From Methylocystis iwaonis (GTDB lineage Bacteria > Pseudomonadota > Alphaproteobacteria > Rhizobiales > Beijerinckiaceae): 64,000 nt of DNA. Shown one piece after another: positions 8,331 to 18,336 of this stretch. The notes beneath the pieces were generated by a model. The model was given only the letters and a program-made list of their open reading frames with translations. It was not told the origin of the DNA and ran no database searches. Position numbers and translations under genes: made by a program. Position 1 is the first letter of the stretch, and the number at the start of each line of letters is the position of its first letter. The stretch is from NCBI RefSeq assembly GCF_027925385.1, contig NZ_AP027142.1, forward strand, positions 1,904,001 through 1,968,000. Direction: 5' to 3'.

Positions 8331-9815
8331 ATGTCCGATCTCATCCATCTCACTCTCGCCGACGCGCGCGATGCGCTGAAGTCGAAGAAAATCTCGGCCG
8401 TCGAACTGACCAAGGCGCATCTTTCCGCCATGGAGAGCGCGCGGCTTCTCAACTGCTTCATCACCGAGACGCCCGATCTCGCGATGAAGCAGGCGCAGGC
8501 GAGCGACGCGCGGCTTGCGGGGGGCCAAGCAGGCCCGCTCGAAGGTCTGCCCCTCGGCATAAAAGATCTCTACTGCTCGAAGGGCGTGCGCACGACGGCG
8601 GCGAGCCGCATCCTCGATGATTTCACGCCCACTTATGAATCGACGGTTTCGGCCAATCTGCTGCGCGACGGCGCGGTGACGCTCGGCAAGCTCAATCTCG
8701 ACGAATTCGCCATGGGCTCGTCCAATGAGACGAGCGCTTTCGGTCCGGTGATATCGCCGTGGAAACGCAAGGGCGATCCCGACGCCAAGATCGTTCCCGG
8801 CGGTTCTTCGGGCGGCTCTTCCGCGGCTGTCGCGGCGCGTTTGTGCCTCGGCGCCACGGCGACCGACACGGGCGGCTCGATCCGCCAACCAGCGGCGTTC
8901 ACCGGCACGGTCGGCATCAAGCCGACCTATGGCCGCTGCTCGCGCTGGGGCATCGTCGCCTTCGCGTCGTCGCTCGATCAGGCCGGGCCGATCACGCGCA
9001 CGGTACGCGATGCGGCGATCATGCTGCGCTCCATGGCGGGGCATGATCCGAAAGACACGACGAGCGTCGATGCGCCTGTGCCGGATTACGAAGCGGCGAT
9101 CGGCGCCTCGGTGAAGGGCCGCCGCATCGGCGTGCCGAAGGAATATCGCCTCGACGGCATCTCGGCCGAGATTGCCGCCTTTTGGGACCAGGGCGTCCAA
9201 TGGCTGAAGGACGCGGGCGCCGAGATTGTCGAAATCTCTCTGCCGCACACGAAATACGCGCTCCCGACCTATTACATCATCGCGCCGGCGGAAGCCTCGT
9301 CGAACCTCGCGCGCTACGACGGCGTGCGCTACGGGCTGCGCGAGCAGGGCCGCGACATCATCGACATGTATGAGAAGACCCGCGCCAAGGGCTTCGGCGC
9401 GGAGGTGCGCAGGCGCATCATGATCGGCACCTATGTGCTGTCGGCCGGCTATTACGACGCTTATTATGTGCGCGCGCAGAAGGTGCGCAGCCTCATCAAG
9501 CACGATTTCGATCAGGCTTTCGCGGCTGGGGTCGACGCCGTGCTGACGCCGGCGACGCCATCGACCGCCTTTGCGCAAGGCGAGCAGGGCTCGACCGACC
9601 CGGTCGAAATGTATCTCAACGACGTCTTCACGGTGACGGTGAACATGGCGGGACTGCCGGGCATCGCCGTGCCGGGCGGGCTCGCGGCCAACGGCCTGCC
9701 GCTCGGTCTGCAGCTCATCGGCCGCCCGTTCGACGAAGAGACGTTGTTCTCGCTCGCGCATGCGCTCGAGCAGGCGGCGCCGAAATTCGACTTCCCCGAA
9801 CCGTGGTGGCGCTAA
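8331..9815 (+). CDS. gatA: Asp-tRNA(Asn)/Glu-tRNA(Gln) amidotransferase subunit A
   Basis: This is the glutaminase subunit of GatCAB and an amidase-signature enzyme. The catalytic Ser-cisSer-Lys triad is visible as the Lys in [11 protein letters not shown] (about residues 75-85) and the serine-rich [14 protein letters not shown] (about 157-170). The 494-aa length is normal. The stop TAA overlaps by one base the ATG of the chorismate mutase gene, giving gatC-gatA-aroQ. gatB is encoded 1.6 kb away beyond a toxin-antitoxin module. Confidence 0.97.
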   Translation: MSDLIHLTLADARDALKSKKISAVELTKAHLSAMESARLLNCFITETPDLAMKQAQASDARLAGGQAGPLEGLPLGIKDLYCSKGVRTTAASRILDDFTPTYESTVSANLLRDGAVTLGKLNLDEFAMGSSNETSAFGPVISPWKRKGDPDAKIVPGGSSGGSSAAVAARLCLGATATDTGGSIRQPAAFTGTVGIKPTYGRCSRWGIVAFASSLDQAGPITRTVRDAAIMLRSMAGHDPKDTTSVDAPVPDYEAAIGASVKGRRIGVPKEYRLDGISAEIAAFWDQGVQWLKDAGAEIVEISLPHTKYALPTYYIIAPAEASSNLARYDGVRYGLREQGRDIIDMYEKTRAKGFGAEVRRRIMIGTYVLSAGYYDAYYVRAQKVRSLIKHDFDQAFAAGVDAVLTPATPSTAFAQGEQGSTDPVEMYLNDVFTVTVNMAGLPGIAVPGGLAANGLPLGLQLIGRPFDEETLFSLAHALEQAAPKFDFPEPWWR

Positions 9816-10147
9816 TGAACAAGGCCGCCGCGGAGCCAAACATCGACGCGATGCGGGACGAAATGTCCGACGTGCGCCGTGTCATCGACGCGCTCGACGA
9901 TGAACTCGTCGCGCTGCTCGCCAAGCGCCAGCGCCAGATCGAGCGCGCCGCGAAAGTAAAGCCGGCGCTCGGCGTTCCGGCGCGCGTGCCGGACCGTGTG
10001 GACGAAGTGCTGGCGCGCGTGCTCGGCGCCGCGCGGCGCGAGGGGCTCTCGGTCGAGGTCGCCATGAATCTATGGACGGCGATCATCGAGTGGTCGATTT
10101 CCTATGAGGAGCGGCTGATGGGGGATCGGGCGCCGAAGGGGGAGTGA
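9815..10147 (+). CDS. Chorismate mutase (AroQ type)
   Basis: The 110-aa protein has the AroQ helical pattern: MSDVRRVIDALDDELVALLA, KRQRQIERAAKVK with the expected basic residues, and a C-terminal helix FERL-like segment (LWTAIIEWSISYEERL). It would convert chorismate to prephenate for Phe/Tyr synthesis. GTG starts at 9803 and 9806 also exist; ATG 9815 is preferred because it overlaps the gatA stop (TAATG) and fits the family. No other aromatic-pathway gene is adjacent. A plant-pathogen-type secreted mutase is unlikely because no signal peptide is present. Confidence 0.88.
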   Translation: MNKAAAEPNIDAMRDEMSDVRRVIDALDDELVALLAKRQRQIERAAKVKPALGVPARVPDRVDEVLARVLGAARREGLSVEVAMNLWTAIIEWSISYEERLMGDRAPKGE

Positions 10148-10226
10148 GCCCCTGCGACTGACGCCCGGCGTTGCAGAGAGGTCGCCTGCTCGTTATCTTC
10201 ATTTCGGATAACCGGAGGCGCGCTCC

Positions 10227-10487
10227 ATGTCGGACATCCTTCTGCATGACGTCTCAGACGATCTGAGACGAAAGCTCGAAGAAAGAGCGCGCGCCCACAG
10301 GCGCACTCTCGCCGACGAGGCTGAACGGCTTTTGGAGAGCGCTCTGGCGGAGGCAGAATCTTCAGAAGCGGAGCCCCGGCAGCGGCTCGGCGCACTCTTG
10401 GCTGGGTTGTTTCCCGTCAAATATCGCGGCGACGATTTTGTGTCTCTCCGCGACCCAACGGAGCGGCCGCCACCGTTTGTCGAATGA
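10227..10487 (+). CDS. FitA/VapB-type antitoxin
   Basis: The 86-aa protein starts MSDILLHDVSDDLRRKLEER with ARAHRRTLADEAERLLESAL, a ribbon-helix-helix (Arc/FitA-like) DNA-binding domain in about residues 1-45. An acidic linker and the C-terminal toxin-binding tail (about 60-86) follow. GGAGG precedes the ATG. It overlaps the PIN toxin gene by four bases (ATGA), the standard arrangement for antitoxin-first VapBC/FitAB modules. Autoregulation by the complex is expected from the family. Confidence 0.87.
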   Translation: MSDILLHDVSDDLRRKLEERARAHRRTLADEAERLLESALAEAESSEAEPRQRLGALLAGLFPVKYRGDDFVSLRDPTERPPPFVE

Positions 10488-10903
10488 TCCTGCTCGACAC
10501 CAATATTGTCTCGGAGTTCATCAAGCCCACGCCGAACGCGCGCGTCGAGGCGTGGCTGGACTCCCGCCCCCTTGAACATTTCTTCCTTTGCACCCCCGTT
10601 TTGGCCGAGCTGCGTTACGGCGCGGCTTTATTGGCGGCGGGCAGGAGAAAAAAGGCCTTCGAAGAAAGCTTCGATCGCCTCGAACAGGAGATATTCCGAG
10701 GTCGGATCCTCGTTTTTGATCTACCCTCGGCCCATAGATATGGCGTGTTTCGCGCTGACCGGCAAAGGCGCGGGCGCTCATTTGCAGTGGTCGATATTAT
10801 GATAGCCGCAATCGCCTCCGCTCACACAATGACGCTCGCGACTCGCAATACCAGCGATTTCGACGGCCTCGACGTCGCTTTGGTCGATCCCTTCACCGCC
10901 TGA
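10484..10903 (+). CDS. PIN-domain RNase toxin (VapC/FitB type)
   Basis: The 139-aa PIN-domain protein begins MILLDTNIVSEFIKP (first catalytic Asp5), has the conserved glutamate in VLAELRYGAAL (about residue 43) and the later acidic residues in VDIMIAAIASAH (about 100-110). VapC-type toxins are Mg-dependent RNases that cut tRNA or rRNA. It is intact and coupled to its antitoxin. The pair lies between gatCA-aroQ and gatB, an insertion that may have separated gatB from gatCA. Confidence 0.88.
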   Translation: MILLDTNIVSEFIKPTPNARVEAWLDSRPLEHFFLCTPVLAELRYGAALLAAGRRKKAFEESFDRLEQEIFRGRILVFDLPSAHRYGVFRADRQRRGRSFAVVDIMIAAIASAHTMTLATRNTSDFDGLDVALVDPFTA

Positions 10904-10979
10904 TTGCGCGTCTCTAGCGCGCTTTCTCATCGCTCGAACGGAATCATGCCAGTAATGAGAAAGCTCGGCAGATTCAAAA

Positions 10980-11033
10980 AGCGGAGCGCATTCTTTTCCA
11001 AAAGTCTGTCAACCTTTTCCGGAATGCGCTCTA
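10980..11033. repeat. GAGCGC palindromic repeat, copy B
   Basis: This is an imperfect inverted repeat: left arm GAGCGCATTCTTTTCCAAAA, spacer GTCTGTCAACC, right arm TTTTCCGGAATGCGCTC. The terminal CTA is the TAG stop of the minus-strand gene that follows, as in copy A. Similar imperfect palindromes are widespread in Rhizobiales genomes; this link is from general knowledge. Confidence 0.75.
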
Positions 11034-11336
11034 GCCCTCCGTCGCAGGCGGCTCCTCTTTCCCTTGGCGCGGCGTCCGCTTGATCCGCACGAAGCCATTC
11101 TTGATCGACCATCTCAGAAGTCGCCGCGACAGCCTGTCCGCCGCGCGCCAATGCGGGGCCAAGATCGCCAGCCCCACCGGCGCCATCCAGAGGCCAAAGA
11201 ATGGCAGCGGCGACAGCAATGTTCCGCCGATGATGAGGCCTGCGCCGACCGGCACGGCAATATGAGGCGGCGCGTCGCGAAAGCGGGCGATCAGGCCGTT
11301 TTTGCGGTTCGCAGGCTGCTCGTTGTTTTTCGCCAT
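11031..11336 (-). CDS. Small inner-membrane protein
   Basis: The protein (101 aa from ATG 11336) has a basic N-terminus, then a long hydrophobic stretch at about residues 27-60 ([37 protein letters not shown]) that could form two short helices. A basic cytoplasmic tail follows ([20 protein letters not shown]). The pattern resembles small conserved membrane proteins of alphaproteobacteria with no assigned role. It diverges from gatB across about 90 bp. Its stop codon comes from repeat B. Confidence 0.65.
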   Translation of the reverse strand: MAKNNEQPANRKNGLIARFRDAPPHIAVPVGAGLIIGGTLLSPLPFFGLWMAPVGLAILAPHWRAADRLSRRLLRWSIKNGFVRIKRTPRQGKEEPPATEG

Positions 11337-11424
11337 GCGCCAGTCTCCCATGTGCGCCTTCTCGCCCGTTCCGCTCGCGCGCGCCGTGGTCTATATGAAA
11401 GGCCAAAGGTCTAGTGAGGAAAAT

Positions 11425-12894
11425 ATGGCGACACAGGCGGCTCCTTCGAAGCTCATTAAAGGCGCGACCGGCGACTGGGAAGTGATCATCGGCATGGAAA
11501 TCCATGCGCAGGTGACGAGCAAGGCCAAGCTCTTCTCGGGCGCCTCTGCGGAATATGGCGGCGCGCCGAACGACCACGTCTCCCTGGTCGACGCGGCCAT
11601 GCCGGGCATGCTGCCCGTCATCAACGAGGAATGCGTCAAGCAGGCGGTCCGCACCGGGCTCGGCCTCGAGGCGCAGATCAATCATCGCTCGGTCTTCGAC
11701 CGTAAGAATTATTTCTATCCAGATCTGCCGCAGGGCTACCAGATATCGCAGTTCAAGCATCCGATCGTCGGCGAGGGACAGGTCATTGTCGACGTGTCGC
11801 CGACCGAGCGCATCACCGTCGGCATCGAGCGCCTGCACCTCGAGCAGGACGCCGGCAAGTCGCTGCATGATCTCTCGCCCAGCGAAAGCCACGTCGATCT
11901 CAACCGCAGCGGCGTCGCCTTGATGGAGATCGTGTCGAAGCCCGATTTGCGTTCGGCCGAAGAAGCGCGCGCTTATGTGACCAAGCTGCGCGCGCTGCTG
12001 CGTTACATCGGCTCTTGCGACGGCAATATGGAGCAGGGATCGCTGCGCGCCGACGTCAATGTGTCGGTGCGCCGTCCCGGCGATCCGCTCGGCACGCGCT
12101 GCGAGATCAAGAACGTCAACTCCATTCGCTTCATCGGTCAGGCGATCGAGGTCGAGGCGCGCCGCCAGATCGGCATTCTCGAAGACGGCGGCAAGATCGA
12201 TCAGGAGACGCGTCTCTTCGATCCCGGCAAGGGCGAGACGCGCTCCATGCGCTCCAAGGAAGAAGCGCATGACTATCGCTATTTCCCCGACCCCGATCTG
12301 CTGCCGCTCGAATTCGACCAGGCATTCGTCGATGCGCTGAAGGCGGAGCTGCCCGAGCTGCCCGACGCCAAGCGCGCGCGCTTTATCGAGCAGTATGGTT
12401 TGCCACCCTACGACGCCGGCGTGCTGGTGATGGAGAAGGCCAGCGCCGACTTCTTCGAGGAGACCGCAAAGGGTCGCGACGCCAAGCTCGCGGCGAACTG
12501 GGTCATCAACGAGCTCTTCGGCCGGCTCAACAAGGAAGGTCTCGACGTCACGCGTTCGCCCGTGTCGGCGCAGGCGCTCGGCGCCATCGTCGATTTGATT
12601 TCGAGCAATGTCATCTCGGGCAAGATCGCCAAGGACCTCTTCGAGATTGTCTGGACCGAAGGCGGCGATCCGAGCGAGATCGTCGAGACGCGCGGCATGA
12701 AGCAGGTGACCGATACGGGCGCCATCGAAGCCGCGATCGACGCCGTCATCGCCGCGAACCCCGATAAGGTCGAACAGGCGAAGGCAAAGCCAACCATGCT
12801 CGGCTGGTTCGTCGGACAGGTGATGAAACAGACCGGCGGCAAGGCGAATCCGCAAGCCGTGAACGATCTGCTGAAACAGAAATTGGGCATCTGA
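11425..12894 (+). CDS. gatB: Asp-tRNA(Asn)/Glu-tRNA(Gln) amidotransferase subunit B
   Basis: GatB binds the misacylated tRNA and catalyses the kinase and transamidase steps of the GatCAB complex. The 489-aa protein shows the family signatures [59 protein letters not shown] and the C-terminal YqeY-like tail domain (about 385-489). ATG 11425 follows GTGAGGAAAAT, a strong ribosome binding site. It is transcribed alone and is followed by a strong terminator. Confidence 0.97.
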   Translation: MATQAAPSKLIKGATGDWEVIIGMEIHAQVTSKAKLFSGASAEYGGAPNDHVSLVDAAMPGMLPVINEECVKQAVRTGLGLEAQINHRSVFDRKNYFYPDLPQGYQISQFKHPIVGEGQVIVDVSPTERITVGIERLHLEQDAGKSLHDLSPSESHVDLNRSGVALMEIVSKPDLRSAEEARAYVTKLRALLRYIGSCDGNMEQGSLRADVNVSVRRPGDPLGTRCEIKNVNSIRFIGQAIEVEARRQIGILEDGGKIDQETRLFDPGKGETRSMRSKEEAHDYRYFPDPDLLPLEFDQAFVDALKAELPELPDAKRARFIEQYGLPPYDAGVLVMEKASADFFEETAKGRDAKLAANWVINELFGRLNKEGLDVTRSPVSAQALGAIVDLISSNVISGKIAKDLFEIVWTEGGDPSEIVETRGMKQVTDTGAIEAAIDAVIAANPDKVEQAKAKPTMLGWFVGQVMKQTGGKANPQAVNDLLKQKLGI

Positions 12895-12926
12895 GCGACG
12901 CCCTTTTCGATCTGAATCGAATCACA

Positions 12927-12984
12927 ATCGGCTTCGGCTTGCGCGATTTTTCATTTAGCGCACTGCCGAAGCCGATATTTTTTT
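12927..12984 (+). terminator. Intrinsic terminator after gatB
   Basis: The arms ATCGGCTTCGGC (12927-12938) and GCCGAAGCCGAT (12965-12976) are perfectly complementary over 12 bp. Inside the loop GCGC pairs can extend the stem. A run of T follows at 12978-12984. Confidence 0.88.
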
Positions 12985-13471
12985 GCTGTTGGGCGGCCTT
13001 CGCACAATTTTTTTTCGTTGTGTCGTTCAAGCGACAATGCATCTGATAACGCGACTCAGCCGTTGGCGAACGCGCCGAGTTCTGCGCTCCAAATCATTCG
13101 CCGCAGATCGCGTGCGATCCGCTGCGTCGATGTATTTCAGGAGCCGCTCGAGCGTTGCGCGCTGCCTTGACAAAATGCATCTCGACGCAAGCGACTTCGA
13201 AGAAAAACAAATAATTGAAATACATTAGCGTCTCGCTTTGTCGTCTTGGTTCGCCGTTGGATCGCTTGTCGCCTGCGTGCTGTGAAGCGCGAAAACGCGC
13301 GCGAATTTCGAATGCGACGACGTCGGCGAAAGCATTCAGATTGCGTTTCGATAAGACATCGGAAGCGCTCATCTTCATTGTCGATCATCCAATGCGGCGA
13401 TGCGAAAGGCGTTGTAACGCTTACTTGTCCGGTGGCGCCACTTGAACCAGCAATTAACCACGTTACGCTAA
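12985..13471. other. Gene-free stretch upstream of the H1-like gene
   Basis: About 490 bp hold no convincing gene. Short frames on both strands have no family features. The stretch is more AT-rich than its surroundings and contains small palindromes, such as TGTCGTTCAAGCGACA near 13020 and CACAA-T-rich-TTGTG just before it. It could contain a long leader, a small RNA or regulatory sites for the histone-like gene; I cannot tell which. Confidence 0.4.
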
Positions 13472-13500
13472 TTGCGCGTATTGTCGGTCGACCATAATTC
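13472..13500 (+). promoter_or_regulatory. Candidate promoter of the H1-like gene
   Basis: TTGCGC (13472-13477), a 17-bp spacer and TAATTC (13495-13500) give a housekeeping-type -35/-10 pair about 28 bp before the ATG at 13528. AAGGGGAC supplies the ribosome binding site. Only the -35 is close to consensus. Confidence 0.4.
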
Positions 13501-13527
13501 CGGCAATTCGGATCAAGGGGACTTATT

Positions 13528-13872
13528 ATGGCGAGAGCTACAACGAAGCGTAAGCCGGCCAAGAAGGCAGCGGCGAAGAAGGGTGCGCGCAAGGCCGCCA
13601 CCAAGAAGGCGACAACCAAAAAACGCGCGACGAAGAAGACGGCCGCGAAGAAGGGCGCCCGCAAGACCGCCGTGAAGAAGACTGCTCGCAAGGCTGTCCG
13701 CAAGGTAGCGACGAAGAAGCGCGCCGCGACCAAGAAGGTGGCGACGAAAAAGCGCGCGACCAAGAAATCGACTGTCAAGAAGTCGACGGTCAAGAAGGCG
13801 GCCGCCAAGAAGCGCGCTCCCCGCAAGGTGAAGATCGCTCCGCCGGAAACGCCGACCGAAGGCGCCGCCTAA
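13528..13872 (+). CDS. Histone H1-like lysine/alanine-rich nucleoid protein
   Basis: The 114-aa protein consists almost entirely of Lys, Ala, Arg and Thr in short tandem units such as AAKKGARKAATKKATTKK, KKRATKK and KSTVKKSTVKK, and ends in an acidic-proline tail APPETPTEGAA. Composition and repeat style match eukaryotic H1 C-terminal-domain-like bacterial proteins (Chlamydia Hc2, Bordetella BpH1, AlgP type), which bind and compact DNA without sequence specificity. There is no globular domain. Its own promoter and a terminator isolate it from its neighbours. The length of such proteins varies between strains through repeat slippage. The DNA-binding role is inferred from composition only. Confidence 0.85.
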   Translation: MARATTKRKPAKKAAAKKGARKAATKKATTKKRATKKTAAKKGARKTAVKKTARKAVRKVATKKRAATKKVATKKRATKKSTVKKSTVKKAAAKKRAPRKVKIAPPETPTEGAA

Positions 13873-13942
13873 AGGCGTGTTCGTCATGCGCGATCGGAAG
13901 AGGGTCGCGCGTCACGAATGCGTTTTTTGCGCAAGATCGCAA

Positions 13943-13989
13943 TCGCCCGGGCGCGCGTTTTATCGCGCGGCCCGGGCGAAGTTGTTTTT
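13943..13989 (+). terminator. Intrinsic terminator after the H1-like gene
   Basis: TCGCCCGGGC and GCCCGGGCGA form a 10-bp stem that extends inward through GCGCG/CGCGC with one bulge around the loop TTTTAT. AGTTGTTTTT follows. Confidence 0.7.
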
Positions 13990-14007
13990 GCGGCCAGCTT
14001 TCGGCGC

Positions 14008-14478
14008 TCAGCGCGTCAGACATTCTGTCGCGAATTCGCGCCACAGCGGCTGAGCGGCGCGCGACGCGCGCTTGTGCTTTTCCCATTCCTCGGCGCAGAT
14101 GCGCATGCGTTCGCGCGCGGCGCGCGGCAGCATGGGCGGCGGCGTCGACGTATCGACCGGCGGCAGCGGCGCCAATGGGGCGCCCGCATCGGCTGGCGGC
14201 GCCGCCGGCGGTTGCTTCACGACGCCTTGGGGCGTCGTGGGCGTCGACGGTTTCGCTGTTCCCGGTTTCGTCGCCGGCGACTTCTGTACGGCAGTCGCAG
14301 GCGCCTTGGGCTTCGCCGCCTGACTCTTCGGCTGACGGGGCGCAGCAGGCTGCGTGGGCTGCGTCTGCTGCGCAAATGCCGGCGCGGCTGCAAGGAGGCT
14401 GGCACCGAGAATGGCGCAACGAAAAATGGCGGCGGGACTGGTGGAGAGCGTTGGCCGGAGGCGTTCCACGGCGATCAT
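14008..14478 (-). CDS. Secreted Pro/Ala-rich protein with PsiF-like C-terminus
   Basis: The protein (156 aa from ATG 14478) has a signal peptide with hydrophobic core AAIFRCAILGASLLAAAP ending at AFA-Q, then a low-complexity Pro/Ala/Lys/Thr linker (about 35-115). The C-terminal segment RMRICAEEWEKHKRASRAAQ then PLWREFATEC has the two-cysteine pattern of PsiF-type repeats, small periplasmic domains of unknown function. Export to the periplasm is likely and the linker may cross or bind peptidoglycan; that is inference. It diverges from hemB across about 105 bp. Confidence 0.7.
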   Translation of the reverse strand: MIAVERLRPTLSTSPAAIFRCAILGASLLAAAPAFAQQTQPTQPAAPRQPKSQAAKPKAPATAVQKSPATKPGTAKPSTPTTPQGVVKQPPAAPPADAGAPLAPLPPVDTSTPPPMLPRAARERMRICAEEWEKHKRASRAAQPLWREFATECLTR

Positions 14479-14582
14479 TGCATGTTCCAATGCGCGCAAG
14501 GCTCACGCGCCATATCTGTCTATAGCGGAGTCGAATGGCGCCGTCCCGCGTGATAAGGCGTCCGCGACAAGAGGAGGCATGA

Positions 14583-15599
<1,017 letters not shown>

Positions 15600-15602
15600 G
15601 GA

Positions 15603-16046
15603 TCAGGCGGCGCGATCGCGCAGATCGCGCACGCGGTCGTGGTTTTCCCGCACGCCGCGATATTGCCGATCGATGATTGCGTGCACGCGCGGCGGAAGCG
15701 GCTTGGCGACGGCGATCTCATACGCAGATTTGGCGACGTCTTCGCCGCGCTCGACCTCTTCCAGTATCGCTTTGTCGCTCCGCGCGGTGACGAAGGATTT
15801 GAGATTGGTCCAGAGTCGATGCAGCGCGCCCGTGATGGAGCTCGACTGCGCCGGCGTGCCGCCGAGCTGCGCGATCTCCGACTCGAGCTCGCGCGCGCCG
15901 GTCGCGCAGCGTTGGGCCGCGCTCTGGAAGACGGTTTTGAGCTGAGGGTCGCGCGCTTGCTCGGCCGCGGTGAGAAAGCCTTTCTCGCCGTCGCGGCTGA
16001 TCTCGACGAGATTGTTGAGCGTCTGAATGACTTCTTTGTTTTCCAT
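15603..16046 (-). CDS. DUF2383/PA2169-family four-helix-bundle protein
   Basis: The 147-aa protein starts MENKEVIQTLNNLVEISRDG and continues with KGFLTAAEQARDPQLKTVFQ and SAAQRCATGARELESEIAQL. These match the ferritin-like helical PA2169 family, whose members often respond to stress but have no proven activity. ATG 16046 is preferred; the frame is open further upstream without family similarity. AGGAGG lies just before the start. It converges on hemB with a 3-bp gap. Confidence 0.82.
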   Translation of the reverse strand: MENKEVIQTLNNLVEISRDGEKGFLTAAEQARDPQLKTVFQSAAQRCATGARELESEIAQLGGTPAQSSSITGALHRLWTNLKSFVTARSDKAILEEVERGEDVAKSAYEIAVAKPLPPRVHAIIDRQYRGVRENHDRVRDLRDRAA

Positions 16047-16394
16047 CGCGCGCCTCCTGCCGTTGGGTCTCGCGTGCGACGGAAACAAGAGGCGAGAGGC
16101 TTTGTTCCGGCGATCAGCGCGCCGCGCGCCGGGAGCCTCGATCGTCTCGCGCCAATCTCTGCATTCGCGCGCGCCGCTCCTCTGGCGAAGCCGATCAGCG
16201 TCTCGGGAGCCGCGCGCAGGCCAGGGCAGGGCGCGAACGGGGCGCCGTCGGGAAACCAGAGCGGTCCCGTCTGGTCGTCCGGGCGTTTCGGCGCCGAACG
16301 GGGTTGCCAAAGCCTGCCGCGCGTGGTTTGCCTGTTCGCCAAAGACGGCGCTTGATCGCCGTCATGCGCCAACCTCTCCGGTTCAGCCCCGACG
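16047..16394. other. Gene-free divergent interval
   Basis: About 350 bp lie between the divergent DUF2383 and DUF1036 genes. Long frames run through it on the minus strand because of high GC content, but none has a credible start plus a family pattern. No repeat of the families seen elsewhere is present. It presumably holds both promoters. Confidence 0.4.
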
Positions 16395-16820
16395 ATGATG
16401 AGACGCCTGCTGCTCCCCGTTGTTGCAATGGGCCTGGCCCAGACGGCGCCGGCGCGCGCCGATTTTCGCCTGTGCAACAACACGAATGTCAGGGTGAGCG
16501 TCGCAATTGCCTATACGGACGGGAAAAACTGGCTTTCGGAAGGCTGGTGGAACCTGAGGCCCACCATCTGCGAGACCCTGCTGCGCGGGCCCCTCGCCGC
16601 GCAATTTTACTATGTCTATGCGATGGACGAGCGCGGCGGCGAGTGGAAGGGCAAGGCCTTCATGTGCACCCGCGACCGCGAATTCCGAATCGACGGACGC
16701 GAGGATTGCTTCGCACGAGGTTTCGAGCGGACGGGTTTCTTCGAGATCGACACCGGACGAGACGCCAAAAGCTGGACGGTGCAGCTCACCGATCCAAACG
16801 CCGCGCCGTCCGCCCAATGA
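16395..16820 (+). CDS. Secreted DUF1036 protein
   Basis: The 141-aa protein has a short signal peptide (MMRRLLLPVVAMGLAQTAPA, cleavage near ARA-D). The DUF1036 domain follows with FRLCNNTNVRVSVAIAYTDG, WLSEGWWNLRPTICETLL and a conserved pair of cysteines late in the chain (FMCTRD, EDCFARGF). The domain is common in alphaproteobacteria and in some cyanobacteria, and its function is unknown. Pyruvate kinase starts 48 bp downstream on the same strand, so co-transcription is possible. Confidence 0.87.
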   Translation: MMRRLLLPVVAMGLAQTAPARADFRLCNNTNVRVSVAIAYTDGKNWLSEGWWNLRPTICETLLRGPLAAQFYYVYAMDERGGEWKGKAFMCTRDREFRIDGREDCFARGFERTGFFEIDTGRDAKSWTVQLTDPNAAPSAQ

Positions 16821-16868
16821 CATAGAGCCGCGCTATAGCGGACACGACAAAAGGATTCAGGAACGAAA

Positions 16869-18320
16869 ATGAGAAGGCTCAGGCGGACCAAGATCATCGC
16901 GACGCTCGGACCGGCGACGGTCGACAAGGCGGTCATCGCCGGTCTCGTGCGCGCGGGCGCCGACGTATTCCGCATCAACATGAGCCACACCGACCATGCG
17001 GCTCTCGCCAATTACGTCCGCGTCATCCGCGAGATCGAGGCGGAGATGTCGCAGGCGATCGGCATTCTGGTCGATCTCCAGGGCCCGAAGCTGCGCATCG
17101 GCGCTTTCGAGGAGGGCTCCGTCCATCTGCGTAAGGGCGACGTTTTCATCCTCGACTCCGACCCCACCCCCGGGGACGTCACGCGCGTGCGTCTGCCGCA
17201 TCCTGAAATCCTCGCGGCGCTCAAAGTGGGCGACACCGTGCTGATCGACGACGGCCGCGTGCGGATGCATGTGGTCGAGGCTGCGCCGGACCGCGCCCAC
17301 GCCGTTGTTGACGTCGCGGGCCGGCTCTCCAACCGCAAGGGCGTGAGCCTGCCCGATACCGAAATCCCGATCACCTCGATGACCACGAAGGACCGCGCCG
17401 ATCTCGACGCGGCGCTGGAGCAGGGCATCGATTGGGTCGCCATCTCCTTCGTCCAGCGGGCGGAGGACGTGGTCGAGGTGAAGCGGATCACCAAGGGACG
17501 CGCCCTTGTGATGGCCAAGATCGAAAAGCCGCAGGCGATCCACCGCCTCGACGAGGTGATCGAGGTCTCCGACGCGCTGATGGTGGCGCGCGGCGATCTT
17601 GGCGTCGAGGTGCCGCTCGAGCGCGTGCCGGGGCTGCAAAAGCGCATCAACCGCTCGGCGCGCCGGCTCGGCAAGCCGGTCGTCATCGCGACCCAGATGC
17701 TGGAGTCGATGATCCTGTCGCCGCTGCCGACGCGCGCCGAGGTCTCGGATGTGGCCACGGCGGTCTTCGAGGGCGCCGACGCCGTGATGCTTTCGGCGGA
17801 GAGCGCCGCCGGCCAATATCCGCAGGACGCCGTCGCGACCATGAGCCGCATCGCGGAAGAGGTCGAGACGGATGCGGTGTTCCGCTCGATCATCAACGCT
17901 CAGCGCGGCGAGCTGGCCAATCCGACCTATGCCGACGCCATTGCCGTGGCGGCGCGCGACGTCGCGCAGACGCTGCACTCGAAGGCGATATGCGCCTGGA
18001 CGTCGTCGGGCACGACAGCCCTGCGCATCGCCCGCGAACGTCCGCAATCGCCGATCCTGGCCCTGACGCCGAAGCGCGACACCGCGCGGCGGCTGGCGCT
18101 GGTCTGGGGCGTTCACGCGCTCGAGACGCGCGACGCCACGGACATCGAGGATATGGTGAAGCGCGCCTGCGAATATTCCAAGGGCGAGGGTTTCGGCGAG
18201 GACGGCGACCGCGTCATCATCGTCGCCGGCATGCCGTTCGGCTCACCCGGCGCGACCAATATGATTCGCATCGCGCATCTGGGCGAAGAGGCGGCGATCC
18301 CCGACGAGGACGCTCCCTGA
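16869..18320 (+). CDS. pyk: Pyruvate kinase
   Basis: The enzyme converts phosphoenolpyruvate and ADP to pyruvate and ATP. The 483-aa protein starts MRRLRRTKIIATLGPATVDK and shows the active-site lysine region AKIEKPQAIHRLDEVIE, SDALMVARGDLGVEVP, ATQMLESMI and AVMLSAESAAGQYP, then a C-terminal regulatory domain (about 345-480) with SGTTALRIARERP. It is complete, of normal length, and has GGA upstream. A GC hairpin (18329-18349) sits between it and the convergent GNAT gene but has no T-run. Confidence 0.96.
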   Translation: MRRLRRTKIIATLGPATVDKAVIAGLVRAGADVFRINMSHTDHAALANYVRVIREIEAEMSQAIGILVDLQGPKLRIGAFEEGSVHLRKGDVFILDSDPTPGDVTRVRLPHPEILAALKVGDTVLIDDGRVRMHVVEAAPDRAHAVVDVAGRLSNRKGVSLPDTEIPITSMTTKDRADLDAALEQGIDWVAISFVQRAEDVVEVKRITKGRALVMAKIEKPQAIHRLDEVIEVSDALMVARGDLGVEVPLERVPGLQKRINRSARRLGKPVVIATQMLESMILSPLPTRAEVSDVATAVFEGADAVMLSAESAAGQYPQDAVATMSRIAEEVETDAVFRSIINAQRGELANPTYADAIAVAARDVAQTLHSKAICAWTSSGTTALRIARERPQSPILALTPKRDTARRLALVWGVHALETRDATDIEDMVKRACEYSKGEGFGEDGDRVIIVAGMPFGSPGATNMIRIAHLGEEAAIPDEDAP

Positions 18321-18336
18321 TCGGAAGAAGGGCCGC

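Noticed and set aside
10927..12855. A 642-residue minus-strand frame opposite gatB
   Set aside because: gatB is complete on the other strand; the frame reads as an antisense shadow and passes through the start of another gene.
13094..13378. A 94-residue minus-strand frame in the gene-free stretch before the H1-like gene
   Set aside because: No ribosome binding site and no recognisable composition or motif; left as non-coding.
16195..16428. An Arg-rich 77-residue minus-strand frame upstream of the DUF1036 gene
   Set aside because: It overlaps the start of a well-supported gene, and its composition is that of a GC-rich non-coding frame.
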